Origin: Neobacillus niacini
GTDB taxonomy: Bacteria; Bacillota; Bacilli; Bacillales; Cytobacillaceae
Direction of reading: 5' to 3'
DNA: 64,000 nt
Assembly: GCF_023715785.1 (NCBI RefSeq)
Contig: NZ_JAMBOX010000012.1
Coordinates: 1 to 64,000 of the forward strand
The notes below the pieces were generated by a model, which worked only from the letters and a program-made list of their open reading frames with translations, was not told where the DNA came from and made no database searches. Positions 1-10,814 of the stretch are shown here, piece after piece. Within the stretch, counting starts at the first letter, position 1. Each line of letters opens with the position of its first letter. A program made the position numbers and the translations under genes.

Positions 1-50
<50 letters not shown>

Positions 51-53
51 TAC

Positions 54-130
54 GGTCTGGTAGTTCAGTTGGTTAGAATGCCTGCCTGTCACGCAGGAGG
101 TCGCGGGTTCGAGTCCCGTCCAGACCGCCA
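54..130 (+). tRNA. tRNA-Asp (GTC)
   Basis: The acceptor stem GGTCTGG pairs with CCAGACC. The anticodon loop is CTGTCAC, the T loop TTCGAGT, and CCA is encoded at the 3' end. Confidence 0.96.
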
Positions 131-138
131 CTTATGTT

Positions 139-214
139 GGCTCAGTAGCTCAGTCGGTAGAGCAATGGACTGAAAATCCATGTGTCGGCGGTTCGATTCC
201 GTCCTGAGCCACCA
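139..214 (+). tRNA. tRNA-Phe (GAA)
   Basis: The acceptor stem GGCTCAG pairs with CTGAGCC. The anticodon loop is CTGAAAA, the T arm contains GGTTCGATTCC, and CCA is encoded. Confidence 0.96.
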
Positions 215-235
215 TTTGATTATTGTAAATATTAT

Positions 236-312
236 GGCGGTTGTGGCGAAGTGGTTAACGCATCGGATTGTGGTTCCGACATTCGTGGGTTCGATTCCCA
301 TCAGCCGCCCCA
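236..312 (+). tRNA. tRNA-His (GTG)
   Basis: The anticodon loop is TTGTGGT. The acceptor has eight base pairs because an extra 5' G at 236 faces C at 309, the typical tRNA-His G-1:C73 pair. CCA is encoded. Confidence 0.96.
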
Positions 313-318
313 TATAAT

Positions 319-393
319 GCGGGTGTAGTTTAGTGGTAAAACCACAGCCTTCCAAGCTGTTGTTGTGGGTTCGATTCCCATCACCCGCTCCAT
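319..393 (+). tRNA. tRNA-Gly (TCC)
   Basis: The acceptor GCGGGTG pairs with the 3' strand CACCCGC. The anticodon loop is CTTCCAA and CCA is encoded. Confidence 0.96.
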
Positions 394-397
394 TATG

Positions 398-473
<76 letters not shown>

Positions 474-481
474 TATATTAT

Positions 482-556
482 TCCGCAGTAGCTCAGTGGT
501 AGAGCTATCGGCTGTTAACCGATCGGTCGTAGGTTCGAATCCTACCTGCGGAGCCA
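482..556 (+). tRNA. tRNA-Asn (GTT)
   Basis: The acceptor TCCGCAG pairs with CTGCGGA. The anticodon loop is CTGTTAA and CCA is encoded. Confidence 0.96.
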
Positions 557-559
557 TAT

Positions 560-647
560 AGAGAAGTACCCAAGTGGCTCAAGGGGCTCCCCTGCTAAGG
601 GAGTAGGTCGCGTAAGCGGCGCGAGGGTTCGAATCCCTTCTTCTCTG
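560..647 (+). tRNA. tRNA-Ser (GCT)
   Basis: A class II tRNA with a long variable arm. The acceptor AGAGAAG pairs with CTTCTCT and the anticodon loop is CTGCTAA. CCA is not encoded. Confidence 0.95.
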
Positions 648-653
648 TTGATT

Positions 654-725
654 GGCCCCTTGGTCAAGCGGTTAAGACACCGCCCTTTCACGGCGGTAAC
701 ACGGGTTCGAATCCCGTAGGGGTCA
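654..725 (+). tRNA. tRNA-Glu (TTC)
   Basis: The acceptor GGCCCCT pairs with AGGGGTC with one wobble. The anticodon loop is CTTTCAC. CCA is not encoded. It is the last gene of the cluster. Confidence 0.95.
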
Positions 726-735
726 TACAAAAAGG

Positions 736-763
736 CTGATGACATTTAGTCATCAGTTTTTTT
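736..763 (+). terminator. Terminator of the tRNA cluster
   Basis: An 8-bp stem (CTGATGAC/GTCATCAG) with a 5-nt loop is followed by seven T, 10 bp after tRNA-Glu. Confidence 0.9.
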
Positions 764-788
764 GTGTTTCTGCAGCAAAAATTAAATG

Positions 789-947
789 GGGGCTACGTGC
801 CCTCAAGATCATAAAAAAGAGAAAACAGGTCACGTAGAAGGGCTCTACGTGCCCTCAAACTCATAAAAAAGAGAAAACTGGTCACTTAGAAAACCTTTAC
901 GTGTCCTCGCCCACTATAAATAAGCGGCAACCTGTCACGCAGGAATA
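789..947. repeat. Three degenerate 52-bp tandem units
   Basis: The core TACGTG(C/T)CCTC starts at 794, 846 and 898, exactly 52 bp apart. Each unit runs from (C/T)TACGTG to a near-inverted (T)CACGTAG type end about 38 bp later, so each unit is itself an imperfect inverted repeat. Units one and two are nearly identical and unit three is diverged. The rest of 764-1492 holds no gene I can support. Confidence 0.8.
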
Positions 948-1185
948 CCAACACTGTCTCTTCCCTTAAAAAACCTAGCCGTCGTACCCGTAGAAGGCCT
1001 CAATAATATGACCACCCCCACCCCCAGAGAACTAACCGCAATCAGCCCCACAGCAGCCACGTAAAAAGAGTCCCAATCAAGGGTTTATAAGCAGTCCTCT
1101 AAAAATCCATATAACGTCGATAATTTCAGCTAAAAATACAATATTAATATAACAATTTCAAATGATCTTGATCGTTTAAAAATGT

Positions 1186-1199
1186 TGAAATCGCTTACA
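1186..1199 (+). promoter_or_regulatory. cre-like CcpA site upstream of glgB
   Basis: TGAAATCGCTTACA matches every fixed position of the Bacillus cre consensus TGWNANCGNTNWCA. It lies about 290 bp before the glgB start, so whether it acts on the glg promoter is uncertain. Confidence 0.55.
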
Positions 1200-1492
1200 C
1201 AAACGCACCAAAACCCAGAAATTCACCATCTAAAAAATTATTCAATTTTCCGAAAATTAAGCAACTCCACCCATCAAATCCCTAAAATATTTTAAGAAAA
1301 CTTAATAGAATATTGTCGTTTCTCGAACGATTTCTTGTCGAAGTGGAACGAAACCTGTAGTAATTTTGCGCCTTTTAGATTCATACCTCAGCTATTGTCA
1401 GAAAAGATAAAAAAGTTTTTCGGGGATTATTTGTTATTAGCACTTATAATTGGTTTTTGAAATACATATTTTCATTGGGGATGAGGAGAGCC

Positions 1493-3436
1493 ATGGCAGT
1501 GAACACATTGTTTCCGACAGACTATCAGCTTCACTTGTTTCATGAAGGAAGCTACTACAACAGTCATCACCTTTTTGGCGCTCATATCCTTAAAGATTCC
1601 GACCAAGCATATACCCGTTTTTGCGTATGGGCCCCGAATGCCGTCAAGGTGAGGCTCGTAGGGGATTTCAATAACTGGAATAGTGAAGGATATGAATTAC
1701 AAAAGGTTAATGATGAAGGCATATGGGTTTTTCTGATAAAACAAAATCTTGAAGGCTGTACGTATAAGTACGAGATTTTTACTCAATCAAACGAAAGGCT
1801 GTTAAAATCCGACCCATTTGCTTTCTATTCAGAATTACGGCCAAATACGGCCTCAATTGTACACCAACTCAAAGATTATCAATGGCATGATACTAATTGG
1901 ATGGAACGAAGGGCACAGAAAAATAACTTCTCGGAACCTACAGTCATATATGAAGTTCATTTAGGATCGTGGAAAACAAACGAGGATGGCAGCTTTTTAA
2001 CCTATCGGGAACTGGCAGAGGACTTAATCCCCTATGTTGCTGAGCATGGTTTTACCCATATCGAACTAATGCCGCTTATCGAGCATCCTTTTGATGGCTC
2101 TTGGGGGTACCAAGGTACCGGGTATTTTTCAGTAACATCAAGGTATGGTACCCCGAATGACTTTAAATACTTCGTCGACCAATGCCATCATCATGGGATT
2201 GGGGTCATTCTCGATTGGGTACCAGGGCATTTTTGTAAGGATGCCCATGGGCTGTATAACTTTGATGGCACACATCTTTATTCCTACTCCACTACCCATG
2301 ACAGGGAAAACCATGTCTGGGGAACAGCGAATTTTGACCTGGGTAAAGGAGAGGTACAAAGTTTTCTCATTTCTAATGCAGTCTTTTGGATGGAAGAATT
2401 CCATATTGATGGATTTCGGATGGATGCAGTCGCCAATATCATTTACTGGCCAAATGCAAACGAAGGCATGTCTGAAAACCCATTTGGAATCCAATTTTTA
2501 AAAAAGCTGAATAAAGTGATTCACGAGTGCAACCCCCATGTGTTAATGATTGGGGAGGATTCCACCGATTTCCCCAAAGTTACCGCACCTGTCAGTTATG
2601 GCGGATTGGGCTTTGACTACAAATGGAATATGGGCTGGATGAACGACATGCTGGAATATATGGAAACCCCGCCGTTTGCCAGGCCAAATGTCCATTCAAA
2701 GGTGACTTTTTCACTTTTATATGCATTTTCAGAAAACTTTATGCTCCCGTTTTCACATGATGAGGTCGTGCATGGGAAGAAGTCGCTTCTTGATAAAATG
2801 CCGGGAGAGTATTGGGAAAAATTTGCCCAGCTGAGGCTCCTGCTTGGCTATATGTTCACCCATCCGGGGAAAAAACTGTTGTTTATGGGTTTTGAACTTG
2901 GACAGTTTGCAGAATGGAAGGATAAGGAACAACTGGATTGGCACCTGCTTGATTATGAATTGCATCGAAAACTTAATACATTTGTAAAAGTGCTAATAAA
3001 ACTTTATAAACGGTCAAAAGCGCTTTATGAGCTAGACCATTTGTATCCCGGTTTTGAATGGATCGAGGTCGATAACTGCAACAAATCCATTTTCTCCTTT
3101 ATACGTAAAGGGAAAAAAGAAGAGGATACATTAGTCGTAATTTGTAATTTTACCGGAATCAGCTATCCGGAATATAAAATGGGGGTTCCAAAGGCGGGCG
3201 AGTATCGAGAAATCTTAACAAACGATGACTCAGAGTTTGGGGGTTCCGGTGTGGTCAATAAGAAAATCATGGCGGCCACGACTGAACCATACCATGGGAA
3301 ACCATGCTCCTTGTCGATGGCGATAGCTCCGTTTGGGTTTCATATATTAAGACCGGTTAAAAAACGAAAGGAGAGAAAAGGCAATGGGAAAGAAAAAGTG
3401 CGTCGCCATGCTGCTGGCAGGGGGAAAAGGGAGTAG
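1493..3436 (+). CDS. glgB: 1,4-alpha-glucan branching enzyme
   Basis: It makes alpha-1,6 branches in glycogen in the cytoplasm. The 647-residue protein has an N-terminal CBM48 module (residues about 25-120) and a GH13 barrel. The barrel carries the DWVPGHF segment, GFRMDAV with the nucleophile Asp, IGEDST with the acid Glu, and [10 protein letters not shown] choose ATG 1493 because GAGGAGA lies just before it; an upstream in-frame TTG at 1457 has no such site. It is the first gene of glgBCDAP. The last 17 codons overlap glgC by 53 bp and give a Lys/Arg-rich tail. Confidence 0.96.
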   Translation: MAVNTLFPTDYQLHLFHEGSYYNSHHLFGAHILKDSDQAYTRFCVWAPNAVKVRLVGDFNNWNSEGYELQKVNDEGIWVFLIKQNLEGCTYKYEIFTQSNERLLKSDPFAFYSELRPNTASIVHQLKDYQWHDTNWMERRAQKNNFSEPTVIYEVHLGSWKTNEDGSFLTYRELAEDLIPYVAEHGFTHIELMPLIEHPFDGSWGYQGTGYFSVTSRYGTPNDFKYFVDQCHHHGIGVILDWVPGHFCKDAHGLYNFDGTHLYSYSTTHDRENHVWGTANFDLGKGEVQSFLISNAVFWMEEFHIDGFRMDAVANIIYWPNANEGMSENPFGIQFLKKLNKVIHECNPHVLMIGEDSTDFPKVTAPVSYGGLGFDYKWNMGWMNDMLEYMETPPFARPNVHSKVTFSLLYAFSENFMLPFSHDEVVHGKKSLLDKMPGEYWEKFAQLRLLLGYMFTHPGKKLLFMGFELGQFAEWKDKEQLDWHLLDYELHRKLNTFVKVLIKLYKRSKALYELDHLYPGFEWIEVDNCNKSIFSFIRKGKKEEDTLVVICNFTGISYPEYKMGVPKAGEYREILTNDDSEFGGSGVVNKKIMAATTEPYHGKPCSLSMAIAPFGFHILRPVKKRKERKGNGKEKVRRHAAGRGKRE

Positions 3437-4529
3437 GCTTAATGCCCTGACCAAGGATTTGGCAAAACCTGCGGTGCCGTTTGGTGGTAAATATAGAATC
3501 ATTGATTTCACACTTAGCAATTGCGCAAATTCAGGAATCGATACGGTAGGTGTGTTAACACAATATCAGCCGCTCCTCCTGAACTCTTACATTGGCATCG
3601 GCAGTGCCTGGGACCTGGACCGCAAGAATGGCGGGGTAACCGTGTTGCCGCCATACAGCGAGTCCTCGGAAGTAAAGTGGTATACAGGAACAGCCAGTGC
3701 CATTTATCAAAATTTAAATTATCTCAAGCAATACCAGCCTGATTATGTTTTGATTCTTTCTGGCGACCATATTTACAAAATGAATTATGAAACTATGTTG
3801 GAGTACCATATTGAAAAAAGGGCCGATGTCACGATTTCCTTAATTGAAGTTCCATGGGCTGAAGCCAGCAGATTTGGGATTATGAATACAAACGAGGATA
3901 TGAGAATTATAGAATTTGAGGAAAAGCCAGTCTCGCCTAAGAATAATTTAGCATCCATGGGCATTTATATCTTTAGTTGGAATATACTGAAGGAATATTT
4001 GGAAATGGATGCCCGTAATCCCGATTCCAGCCATGATTTTGGGAAAGATGTCATTCCTTCCCTTTTGGATGACAAGAAAAAATTATTCGCCTACCCATTT
4101 AAGGGCTATTGGAAGGATGTCGGCACGGTCCAAAGTCTGTGGGAAGCAAATATGGACCTTTTAAAAGAGGAATGTGAACTGAACCTATTTGACCACGACT
4201 GGCGCATTTATTCAGTTAATCCAAATCGTCCGCCGCAATACATTTCTCCGGACGCAATCGTTCAGGAATCACTCATTAACGAAGGCTGCACAATTGAAGG
4301 CAAAATAGAAAAATCCGTGTTATTTCAGGGTGTTAATGTTGGCAGGGAATCGAGGGTGAAAGAGTCGGTCATTATGCCGGATGTCACAATCGGGCAAAAC
4401 TGTTTTATTGAAAAAGCGATTGTTCCTTTTGATGTCAATATACCGGATGGTACGGTAATCCGTTCTTTGGATGATGAAATTGTCCTTGTCACAAAAGAAA
4501 TGCTAAGCGGGCTTAATCCTGCTTACTAG
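3384..4529 (+). CDS. glgC: Glucose-1-phosphate adenylyltransferase, catalytic subunit
   Basis: It makes ADP-glucose from ATP and glucose-1-phosphate, the committed step of glycogen synthesis. The 381-residue protein has the nucleotidyltransferase signature [10 protein letters not shown] near the N terminus, the [15 protein letters not shown] segment, the SGDHIYKM segment with the metal-binding Asp, and a C-terminal left-handed beta-helix of hexapeptide repeats (about 290-380). The start has AAAGGAGAG upstream, inside the end of glgB. In Bacillus it works with GlgD, encoded next. Confidence 0.96.
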   Translation: MGKKKCVAMLLAGGKGSRLNALTKDLAKPAVPFGGKYRIIDFTLSNCANSGIDTVGVLTQYQPLLLNSYIGIGSAWDLDRKNGGVTVLPPYSESSEVKWYTGTASAIYQNLNYLKQYQPDYVLILSGDHIYKMNYETMLEYHIEKRADVTISLIEVPWAEASRFGIMNTNEDMRIIEFEEKPVSPKNNLASMGIYIFSWNILKEYLEMDARNPDSSHDFGKDVIPSLLDDKKKLFAYPFKGYWKDVGTVQSLWEANMDLLKEECELNLFDHDWRIYSVNPNRPPQYISPDAIVQESLINEGCTIEGKIEKSVLFQGVNVGRESRVKESVIMPDVTIGQNCFIEKAIVPFDVNIPDGTVIRSLDDEIVLVTKEMLSGLNPAY

Positions 4530-4600
4530 CCATGAAATAAGGCGCCGATGGGCAAAAGGCTCGGGGGCTTTAATAGATAATCCGGAAGGGGAAAAAATGC

Positions 4601-5632
4601 GTGAAAAGAAAGCTTTTAGGTATTATTGATGCTACTACCTACCATGATGATTTGGAGGAATTGTTAATCCATCGTTCCTTGGCGGCGCTGCCGTTTGCGG
4701 GGAGGTACCGGATTATCGATTTTGTACTGTCCAATATGGTGAATTCAGGGATCAGGAGCGTAGCGATTTTTCCAAAAATGCAGTATCGCTCGTTAATGGA
4801 CCATTTAGGGTCGGGGAAAAATTGGGACTTAAATCGCAAGCGGGATGGCCTGTTCTTCTTCCCATCTCCTGTGGTGGATAGCAATCCTAATCGAGTCGGG
4901 TCGTTCGACCTGTTTGCGGCTAATATGGACTATTTTTATCGCAGTACCCAGGAGTATGCGATTATATCAAACTGCTATACGATTATTAATATGGACTATA
5001 AACCGATTCTGGAATGGCATCATGATATGCATTGCGATATTACCGAAATCCATCATCGTGACGGAAGGTCGATGGAGATGTACTTAATCAAGACGTCACT
5101 GCTAATAAAGCTAATCCAGTCCCGAAATGAAACCGGATATACATGCATGAGAGATGTCGTTCAAGACCTTCATAATGAATATACGATTTGCCGCTATGAC
5201 TATGACGACTATGCGGTCATGGTCGATTCGATTGTAAGCTATTATGACGCCAGCCTGAACCTGCTTAAGCCAGATGTATGGGGAAACCTGTTTGTCAAAG
5301 GCCAGCCGATTTTAACGAAGGTGAAGGATGAACCGCCGACAAAATATGAAAAAGGTTCGCTGGTTAAAAATTCGATGATTGCCAATGGCTGTGTCATTAA
5401 TGGCACTGTGGAAAACAGCATTATTTCAAGAGGAGTAAAAATTGGTAAAGGAGCCATCATAAAAAATTGTATTGTTATGCAAAAGTGCCAAATTGAAGAA
5501 GGCGTCCATTTAGATACTGTTATTTTGGATAAAGATGTGAGAGTCGAGGCCGGAACGAGATTATCCGGCACTGTTCAATTGCCATTTGTCGTACGCAAAG
5601 GAACAAAGCAAGGAGCGTTGATGAACTCGTGA
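4601..5632 (+). CDS. glgD: Glucose-1-phosphate adenylyltransferase, GlgD subunit
   Basis: A 343-residue GlgC paralogue that keeps the fold ([11 protein letters not shown] and C-terminal hexapeptide repeats) but lacks the N-terminal GGxGxRL nucleotide loop; the same place reads [11 protein letters not shown]. In Bacillus and Geobacillus the GlgD subunit pairs with GlgC and modulates it. The GTG start at 4601 has GGAAGGGG upstream; a nearby ATG at 4597 is out of frame. The stop overlaps the start of glgA by 4 bp, which indicates translational coupling. Confidence 0.95.
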   Translation: MKRKLLGIIDATTYHDDLEELLIHRSLAALPFAGRYRIIDFVLSNMVNSGIRSVAIFPKMQYRSLMDHLGSGKNWDLNRKRDGLFFFPSPVVDSNPNRVGSFDLFAANMDYFYRSTQEYAIISNCYTIINMDYKPILEWHHDMHCDITEIHHRDGRSMEMYLIKTSLLIKLIQSRNETGYTCMRDVVQDLHNEYTICRYDYDDYAVMVDSIVSYYDASLNLLKPDVWGNLFVKGQPILTKVKDEPPTKYEKGSLVKNSMIANGCVINGTVENSIISRGVKIGKGAIIKNCIVMQKCQIEEGVHLDTVILDKDVRVEAGTRLSGTVQLPFVVRKGTKQGALMNS

Positions 5633-7083
5633 AAGTATTATTTGCTGTTTCGGAGTGTGGACCATTTGCAAAGTCGGGAGGGCTTGCCGATGTAGCGGGC
5701 TCGCTGCCCAAGGAATTAGTAAGCCTTGGCACTGAGGTCCGGGTTATTTTGCCCAAATATGGGACCATCTCCGATGAATTTAAACAAAATATGAAAAAAA
5801 TCAAGGAGTTCTCGGTAAATGTCGGCTGGCGCAAGCAGTATTGCGGCATTGAGGAGCTTGAGTATCAAGGGATTACCTATTATTTTGTCGACAATGAATA
5901 TTATTTTAAACGGGAAGGTTTTTACGGCTATTTTGATGACGGTGAAAGGTTTGCGTTTTTCAATCGGGCTGTGCTTGAAGCATTGGCACAACTTGACTAT
6001 TTTCCGGATGTACTGCACTGCCACGACTGGCATACGGCGATGATTCCGTATCTGCTTAGAACGGAGTATTACCGGAGACAAAAAAGCTATGGGCAAATCA
6101 GGACCGTATTTACGATTCATAATTTGCAGTTCCAGGGAATATTCCCAAAAGAGGCGTTGAGGGATTTACTGGGGCTTGACGACAGATCTTTCCATCCGAG
6201 TCATCTTGAATTTTTCGGCAATATCAATTTCATGAAGGGGGCGCTTGTGGCTGCAGACAAAATTACCACCGTAAGCCCTTCTTATAAAAACGAAATACAA
6301 ACGCCGGTCTATGGAGAAAAACTGGATGGGTTGCTGAAGGCAAGAAACGAGGACCTGCATGGAATTTTAAATGGAATTGATGAGGATTTTTATAATCCGG
6401 CCCATGACCCGTTCCTTTTTCAAACCTATACTGCCAAAGAACTTGAAAAAAAGGCAGCCAATAAAAAAGAAATTCAAAAACAATTTGGTTTAAAACAAAG
6501 CGCCAATACACCATTAATGGTCATGATTTCCCGGCTTACCAAGCAAAAAGGTCTAGATCTTGTTAAGTGTGTCCTAAGGGAAATGCTGCAGGAAGACATC
6601 CAATTCATCATTCTAGGGACAGGTGATTATCAGTATGAGGAATTCTTACGCCAGGCGGGGCGGATTTACCCTGAAAAGTTGAAGGTCCAAACCGGCTTTA
6701 ATGAACGGCTGGCCCACCAATTATATGCTGCCGCGGACCTGTTCCTAATGCCATCCCTATTTGAACCGTGTGGGCTTAGCCAATTGATCGCGATGAAATA
6801 CGGAGCGATTCCGATTGTTCGTGAGACGGGCGGTTTAAACGATACAGTAACAGCATGGAATGAATTTACCGGTGAAGGCAATGGCTTTTCGTTCAGTCAT
6901 TTTAATGCTCATGATATGCTTTATACGATTCAACGGGCAGTTCGAATCTATGAGGATAAAAATGTGTGGGATTCGCTCGTAAAGCAGGCGATGGAACAGG
7001 ATTACAGCTGGGCACAATCAGCATTTAGCTATAACCAGCTATACGCCGAGTTGATGGCAAGGAGTGAAACCCATGTTTTCTAA
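5629..7083 (+). CDS. glgA: Glycogen synthase (ADP-glucose dependent)
   Basis: A GT5 family enzyme, 484 residues, that extends alpha-1,4 chains using ADP-glucose. The N-terminal KSGGLADV motif holds the Lys that binds the ADP-glucose phosphates. HDWHT lies in the first Rossmann domain. The C-terminal signature FEPCGLSQL with ETGGLNDTV is the donor-binding region. The GTG start at 5629 sits in the overlap GTGA with the glgD stop. Confidence 0.96.
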   Translation: MKVLFAVSECGPFAKSGGLADVAGSLPKELVSLGTEVRVILPKYGTISDEFKQNMKKIKEFSVNVGWRKQYCGIEELEYQGITYYFVDNEYYFKREGFYGYFDDGERFAFFNRAVLEALAQLDYFPDVLHCHDWHTAMIPYLLRTEYYRRQKSYGQIRTVFTIHNLQFQGIFPKEALRDLLGLDDRSFHPSHLEFFGNINFMKGALVAADKITTVSPSYKNEIQTPVYGEKLDGLLKARNEDLHGILNGIDEDFYNPAHDPFLFQTYTAKELEKKAANKKEIQKQFGLKQSANTPLMVMISRLTKQKGLDLVKCVLREMLQEDIQFIILGTGDYQYEEFLRQAGRIYPEKLKVQTGFNERLAHQLYAAADLFLMPSLFEPCGLSQLIAMKYGAIPIVRETGGLNDTVTAWNEFTGEGNGFSFSHFNAHDMLYTIQRAVRIYEDKNVWDSLVKQAMEQDYSWAQSAFSYNQLYAELMARSETHVF

Positions 7084-9469
7084 TAAGGATAGGTTTAAAG
7101 CAGCATTCATAAAACGGGTAGAGATGCTTTGCGGAAAAAGTTTTTCGGAGAGTACGGCTCGAGACCACTACCAAACACTTGGACAAATGATCCGTGAATT
7201 TGTTAGTAATGACTGGATCGCTACGAATGAACGGTATTTAGCGACCAAAGCAAAGCAGGTCTATTATTTATCAATCGAATATTTGCTGGGGAAGCTGCTT
7301 AGGCAGAATTTAATTAATCTTCGTGTTGAGGAAATGATTGCCCAAGGCCTTCATGAACTGGGGATTGAGCTTGGGGACCTGGAGGAGCTTGAACCGGATG
7401 CAGGCTTGGGAAACGGCGGCTTGGGCAGACTGGCCGCCTGCTTTTTGGACTCACTGGCGTCATCGAATCTCCCGGGACATGGACATGGGATTCGCTATAA
7501 GCATGGGTTATTTGAGCAGAAAATAGTGGACGGCTATCAGGTCGAACTGCCCGAGCAATGGCTAAGAAGCGGCAATGTTTGGGAAATCCGTAAGGCGGAT
7601 TTGGCGGTGCAAATCCCGTTTTGGGGAAAGGTTGAGGCTAAAATGGAAAACGGCCGTCTCGTATTTCATCATTCCCATGCCGAAACCGTTACAGCTGTGC
7701 CATACGATATGCCGGTAGTCGGATTTGAATCTGATACAGTAAATACGCTAAGGTTGTGGAATGCGGAACCGGCCCAGTTCCCGATGGATACGGATATTTT
7801 AAAGTATAAACGGAGAACGGAAGCGATTTCTGAATTCCTTTATCCCGATGATACTCATGATGAAGGGAAGATATTAAGGCTAAAACAGCAATATTTTTTA
7901 GTGTCCGCCAGCCTGCAGTCAATCATCAGAGCTTATAAAAAGCAGCATGGAAGCCTTAAAGAACTGCATCAACATGTTTGTATCCATATCAATGATACCC
8001 ATCCGGTACTGGCGATTCCGGAACTGATGAGAATCCTGTTGGACGAGGCCAAATTCGACTGGGATGAAGCCTGGCATATTACGACTAATACGATTTCCTA
8101 TACAAATCATACTACCTTATCGGAAGCACTTGAGAAATGGCCGGTACATATCTTTAAGCCGCTGCTCCCAAGGATTTATATGATTGTCGAAGAAATCAAT
8201 GAGCGATTTTGCAAGGAGCTATGGGAAGAGACCCCGGGGGAATGGGAGCGGATTGGCAAGCTTGCGATTATTGCCGATGGTTTTGTGAAAATGGCTCATT
8301 TGGCCATTGTCGGCAGCTTTAGTGTCAACGGGGTAGCAAGGCTCCATACAGAAATCCTGAAAGAGCGGGAAATGAAGCCGTTTTTCCAGCTGTATCCCGA
8401 GAAATTTAACAATAAGACAAATGGAATTGCTTATAGGCGCTGGCTGTTAAAAGCTAATCCAAAATTGTCATCGTTAATCACCGACACCATTGGTTCGTCG
8501 TGGACCCATTTCGCCCATGAACTAATTCATCTGCTTGATTATCAAAATGATTCAGGATTTTTGGAGCAATTGGCTAAGGTTAAAAGTACAAATAAACAAA
8601 GGCTTGCCGACATTATTGGAAGACAAACCGGGATTGCGGTAGATACCTCTGCTATTTTTGACGTTCAGGTCAAACGTCTCCATGCGTATAAACGGCAGCT
8701 ATTAAATGTTTTGCACATCATGCATCTCTATAACCGAATGAAAGAGGATTCCGGCTTCAACATGACTCCTAGGGTGTTTATATTCGCCGCCAAAGCCTCA
8801 CCTGGTTATTATTATGCAAAAAAAATTATTAAATTGATTAACACGGTAGCTCAAACGGTCAATAATGACCCGATGGTTGGAGACAAGCTGAAGGTTATTT
8901 TTTTAGAGAATTACCGTGTATCATTGGCTGAAAACATCTTTCCGGCTGCGGATGTCAGCGAGCAGATTTCAACCGCAAGCAAAGAGGCATCGGGAACAGG
9001 AAACATGAAATTCATGATTAATGGTGCTTTAACAGTCGGGACCCTAGATGGGGCAAATGTTGAAATCCATGAGCTTGTTGGGGATGAGAACATTTTTCTC
9101 TTCGGGCTGACCGCCGAAGAGGTGCTTCACTATTACAAGCATGGTGGTTATGATTCGGTTGGCTATTACCATCTGGACCGGCGGATTCAACAGGTTGTCG
9201 ACCAACTTGTTAATGGATTCTTCCCAGGCGTTCATAATGAATTTGAACCGATATTTGATTCGCTATTGGAAGAGAATGATCAGTATTTTGTATTAAAGGA
9301 TTTTGCTTCCTATACCGATATTCAGCGCAAAATCAGCGATGCCTTTACCGACAGACTAAAATGGCAAAAAATGAGCCTTGTGAATATCGCCCATGCCGGT
9401 TATTTTTCAAGCGACCGCACCATAAAGGAATATGCTAAGGACATTTGGGACATTCATCCGATTATATAG
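7073..9469 (+). CDS. glgP: Glycogen phosphorylase
   Basis: It releases glucose-1-phosphate from glycogen with pyridoxal phosphate as cofactor. The protein has 798 residues, usual for the GT35 family. It has the [16 protein letters not shown] segment and the PLP lysine in [12 protein letters not shown] near the C terminus. I prefer ATG 7073 (AAGGAG about 10 bp upstream) over GTG 7064, which touches that site. It overlaps the end of glgA by 11 bp and ends the operon, which thus holds both synthesis and breakdown functions. Confidence 0.96.
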   Translation: MFSNKDRFKAAFIKRVEMLCGKSFSESTARDHYQTLGQMIREFVSNDWIATNERYLATKAKQVYYLSIEYLLGKLLRQNLINLRVEEMIAQGLHELGIELGDLEELEPDAGLGNGGLGRLAACFLDSLASSNLPGHGHGIRYKHGLFEQKIVDGYQVELPEQWLRSGNVWEIRKADLAVQIPFWGKVEAKMENGRLVFHHSHAETVTAVPYDMPVVGFESDTVNTLRLWNAEPAQFPMDTDILKYKRRTEAISEFLYPDDTHDEGKILRLKQQYFLVSASLQSIIRAYKKQHGSLKELHQHVCIHINDTHPVLAIPELMRILLDEAKFDWDEAWHITTNTISYTNHTTLSEALEKWPVHIFKPLLPRIYMIVEEINERFCKELWEETPGEWERIGKLAIIADGFVKMAHLAIVGSFSVNGVARLHTEILKEREMKPFFQLYPEKFNNKTNGIAYRRWLLKANPKLSSLITDTIGSSWTHFAHELIHLLDYQNDSGFLEQLAKVKSTNKQRLADIIGRQTGIAVDTSAIFDVQVKRLHAYKRQLLNVLHIMHLYNRMKEDSGFNMTPRVFIFAAKASPGYYYAKKIIKLINTVAQTVNNDPMVGDKLKVIFLENYRVSLAENIFPAADVSEQISTASKEASGTGNMKFMINGALTVGTLDGANVEIHELVGDENIFLFGLTAEEVLHYYKHGGYDSVGYYHLDRRIQQVVDQLVNGFFPGVHNEFEPIFDSLLEENDQYFVLKDFASYTDIQRKISDAFTDRLKWQKMSLVNIAHAGYFSSDRTIKEYAKDIWDIHPII

Positions 9470-9480
9470 GAAAGCAAAAA

Positions 9481-9516
9481 GAGCTTCTGCCGTGTTAAGG
9501 CAGAAGCTCTTTTTTT
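9481..9516. terminator. Bidirectional terminator between glgP and menA
   Basis: An 11-bp perfect stem (GAGCTTCTGCC/GGCAGAAGCTC) has A-rich DNA on the left and seven T on the right. It can end glgP from the left and the convergent menA from the right; the menA stop codon lies in the T run. Confidence 0.93.
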
Positions 9517-10453
9517 ATGAAAAGAAGTGACCGGCAAAAATCCCGATGGCCAGCAAAAATCCAAAGATTGTGTTAGTTTGGGCTGTTGCCTTCATCGCCG
9601 GCGCCATTTCAATTGGTATTGTCCCTTTAAAGAAGCCTTTAACCGATTTTATTGGTTTCGGTGTACTTAATAACACGAGCGCTGTCCAAATCGGAACGAT
9701 ATCTGCGATAATTAATGCAAAAATCCAAACGTAGGAGAAAATAAACATCCCGGCTAAAAAGTAGACCGCATTTTCTTTGCCCAATAGGATAGCTAATGTT
9801 TTACGGCCAAATTTTTTATCGCCGTCAAGGTCGCGGATATTATTGGACATCATGATCCCCCCGACTAATACAAAGCTCGGAATGGAAACAAGAATGCTTG
9901 TGCTGTCAACAGTCCCCGTTTGAATAAAGAATGCGATTAAAATAATCATCATTCCCATAAAAAAGCCAGAAAACAGTTCGCCGAATGGTGTGTGAGCAAT
10001 TGGCAGCGGTCCGCCCGTATAGAGATATCCGATGGCCATACAGATAAGACCGACAATGGCAAGCCACCAGCTGCTATTGGCACAGATATATACACCAAGT
10101 AATAACGCGATTCCGTAGAACCCTAATGCCAGGTTCATGACAGTTCTAGGTTTGATGCCATCTCTGACAATTGTGCCTCCAATACCTACGGAGTGTTCTG
10201 TATCCAGCCCGCGTTTAAAATCATAATACTCATTAAACATATTTGTTGCTGCCTGAATTAACAAACTGGCAATCAACATCGCAATAAACAGGCCAAAATG
10301 AATGTTTCCATGTTTAAGCGAAAGTGCAGTACCGAGCAAAACAGGTACGAACGCAGCTGTTAATGTATGGGGACGGGTCATTTGCCACCAAACCCCCAAG
10401 CCGCGGTTTGACTTAACAACAGGTTTCGAACCTTGCTGTATATTTGGCTGCAT
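9515..10453 (-). CDS. menA: 1,4-dihydroxy-2-naphthoate polyprenyltransferase
   Basis: A UbiA-family integral membrane enzyme that joins a polyprenyl chain to 1,4-dihydroxy-2-naphthoate to give demethylmenaquinone. The 312-residue protein has about eight or nine hydrophobic segments. The two Asp-rich prenyl-diphosphate/Mg sites are visible: NEYYDFKRG (about 75-83) and DLDGDKKFGR (about 205-215). It is divergent from menF and convergent with glgP, as in B. subtilis. Confidence 0.95.
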   Translation of the reverse strand: MQPNIQQGSKPVVKSNRGLGVWWQMTRPHTLTAAFVPVLLGTALSLKHGNIHFGLFIAMLIASLLIQAATNMFNEYYDFKRGLDTEHSVGIGGTIVRDGIKPRTVMNLALGFYGIALLLGVYICANSSWWLAIVGLICMAIGYLYTGGPLPIAHTPFGELFSGFFMGMMIILIAFFIQTGTVDSTSILVSIPSFVLVGGIMMSNNIRDLDGDKKFGRKTLAILLGKENAVYFLAGMFIFSYVWIFALIIADIVPIWTALVLLSTPKPIKSVKGFFKGTIPIEMAPAMKATAQTNTIFGFLLAIGIFAGHFFS

Positions 10454-10731
10454 TTATGTTCTCCTCCCTTATTGCAGTTTCTTCTATACTATTTAACTTC
10501 TTATCTTCGATAAATTTTGAGAGATTGGTTTCCCAAACTTTAGTGTATGAAAAACACGGCGCCAGGTCAATGAATTTTTATTATCAAAACTAGAAGATAA
10601 TACCTTCCCGATAATTATCAGGGGTTCGTGGAAAAATGAATATACAATGACATAAAAGCAGATTTTATCCGATATTTTTGTTTTTGACATATAATAAGGA
10701 ATGAATCCAAAAGGGATAGTGACAAGTATTA

Positions 10732-10761
10732 TTGACTTCTTTACAATGGGAGTAGTATCTT
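10732..10761 (+). promoter_or_regulatory. Possible promoter of the menFDHBEC genes
   Basis: TTGACT (10732) and TATCTT (10756) are 18 bp apart, about 55 bp before menF. The rest of 10454-10814 shows no supportable gene. Confidence 0.4.
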
Positions 10762-10779
10762 AAATAGGGTTTGCTAAGA

Positions 10780-10802
10780 AAAACAGCCATTTTAGCTGTT
10801 TT
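10780..10802 (+). other. Hairpin abutting the menF ribosome site
   Basis: AAAACAGC (10780-10787) pairs perfectly with GCTGTTTT (10795-10802). The Shine-Dalgarno GGAGGG starts one base later. It could tune menF translation or transcript stability; this is inference. Confidence 0.55.
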
Positions 10803-10814
10803 GGAGGGATTTTT

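Noticed and set aside
1457-1492. Longer N terminus for GlgB
   Set aside because: The TTG at 1457 has no ribosome site, while ATG 1493 has GAGGAGA and gives the usual GlgB start.
2145-2501. Overlapping genes on both strands inside glgB
   Set aside because: Both are long by chance within a well-conserved gene and have no ribosome site or recognisable product.
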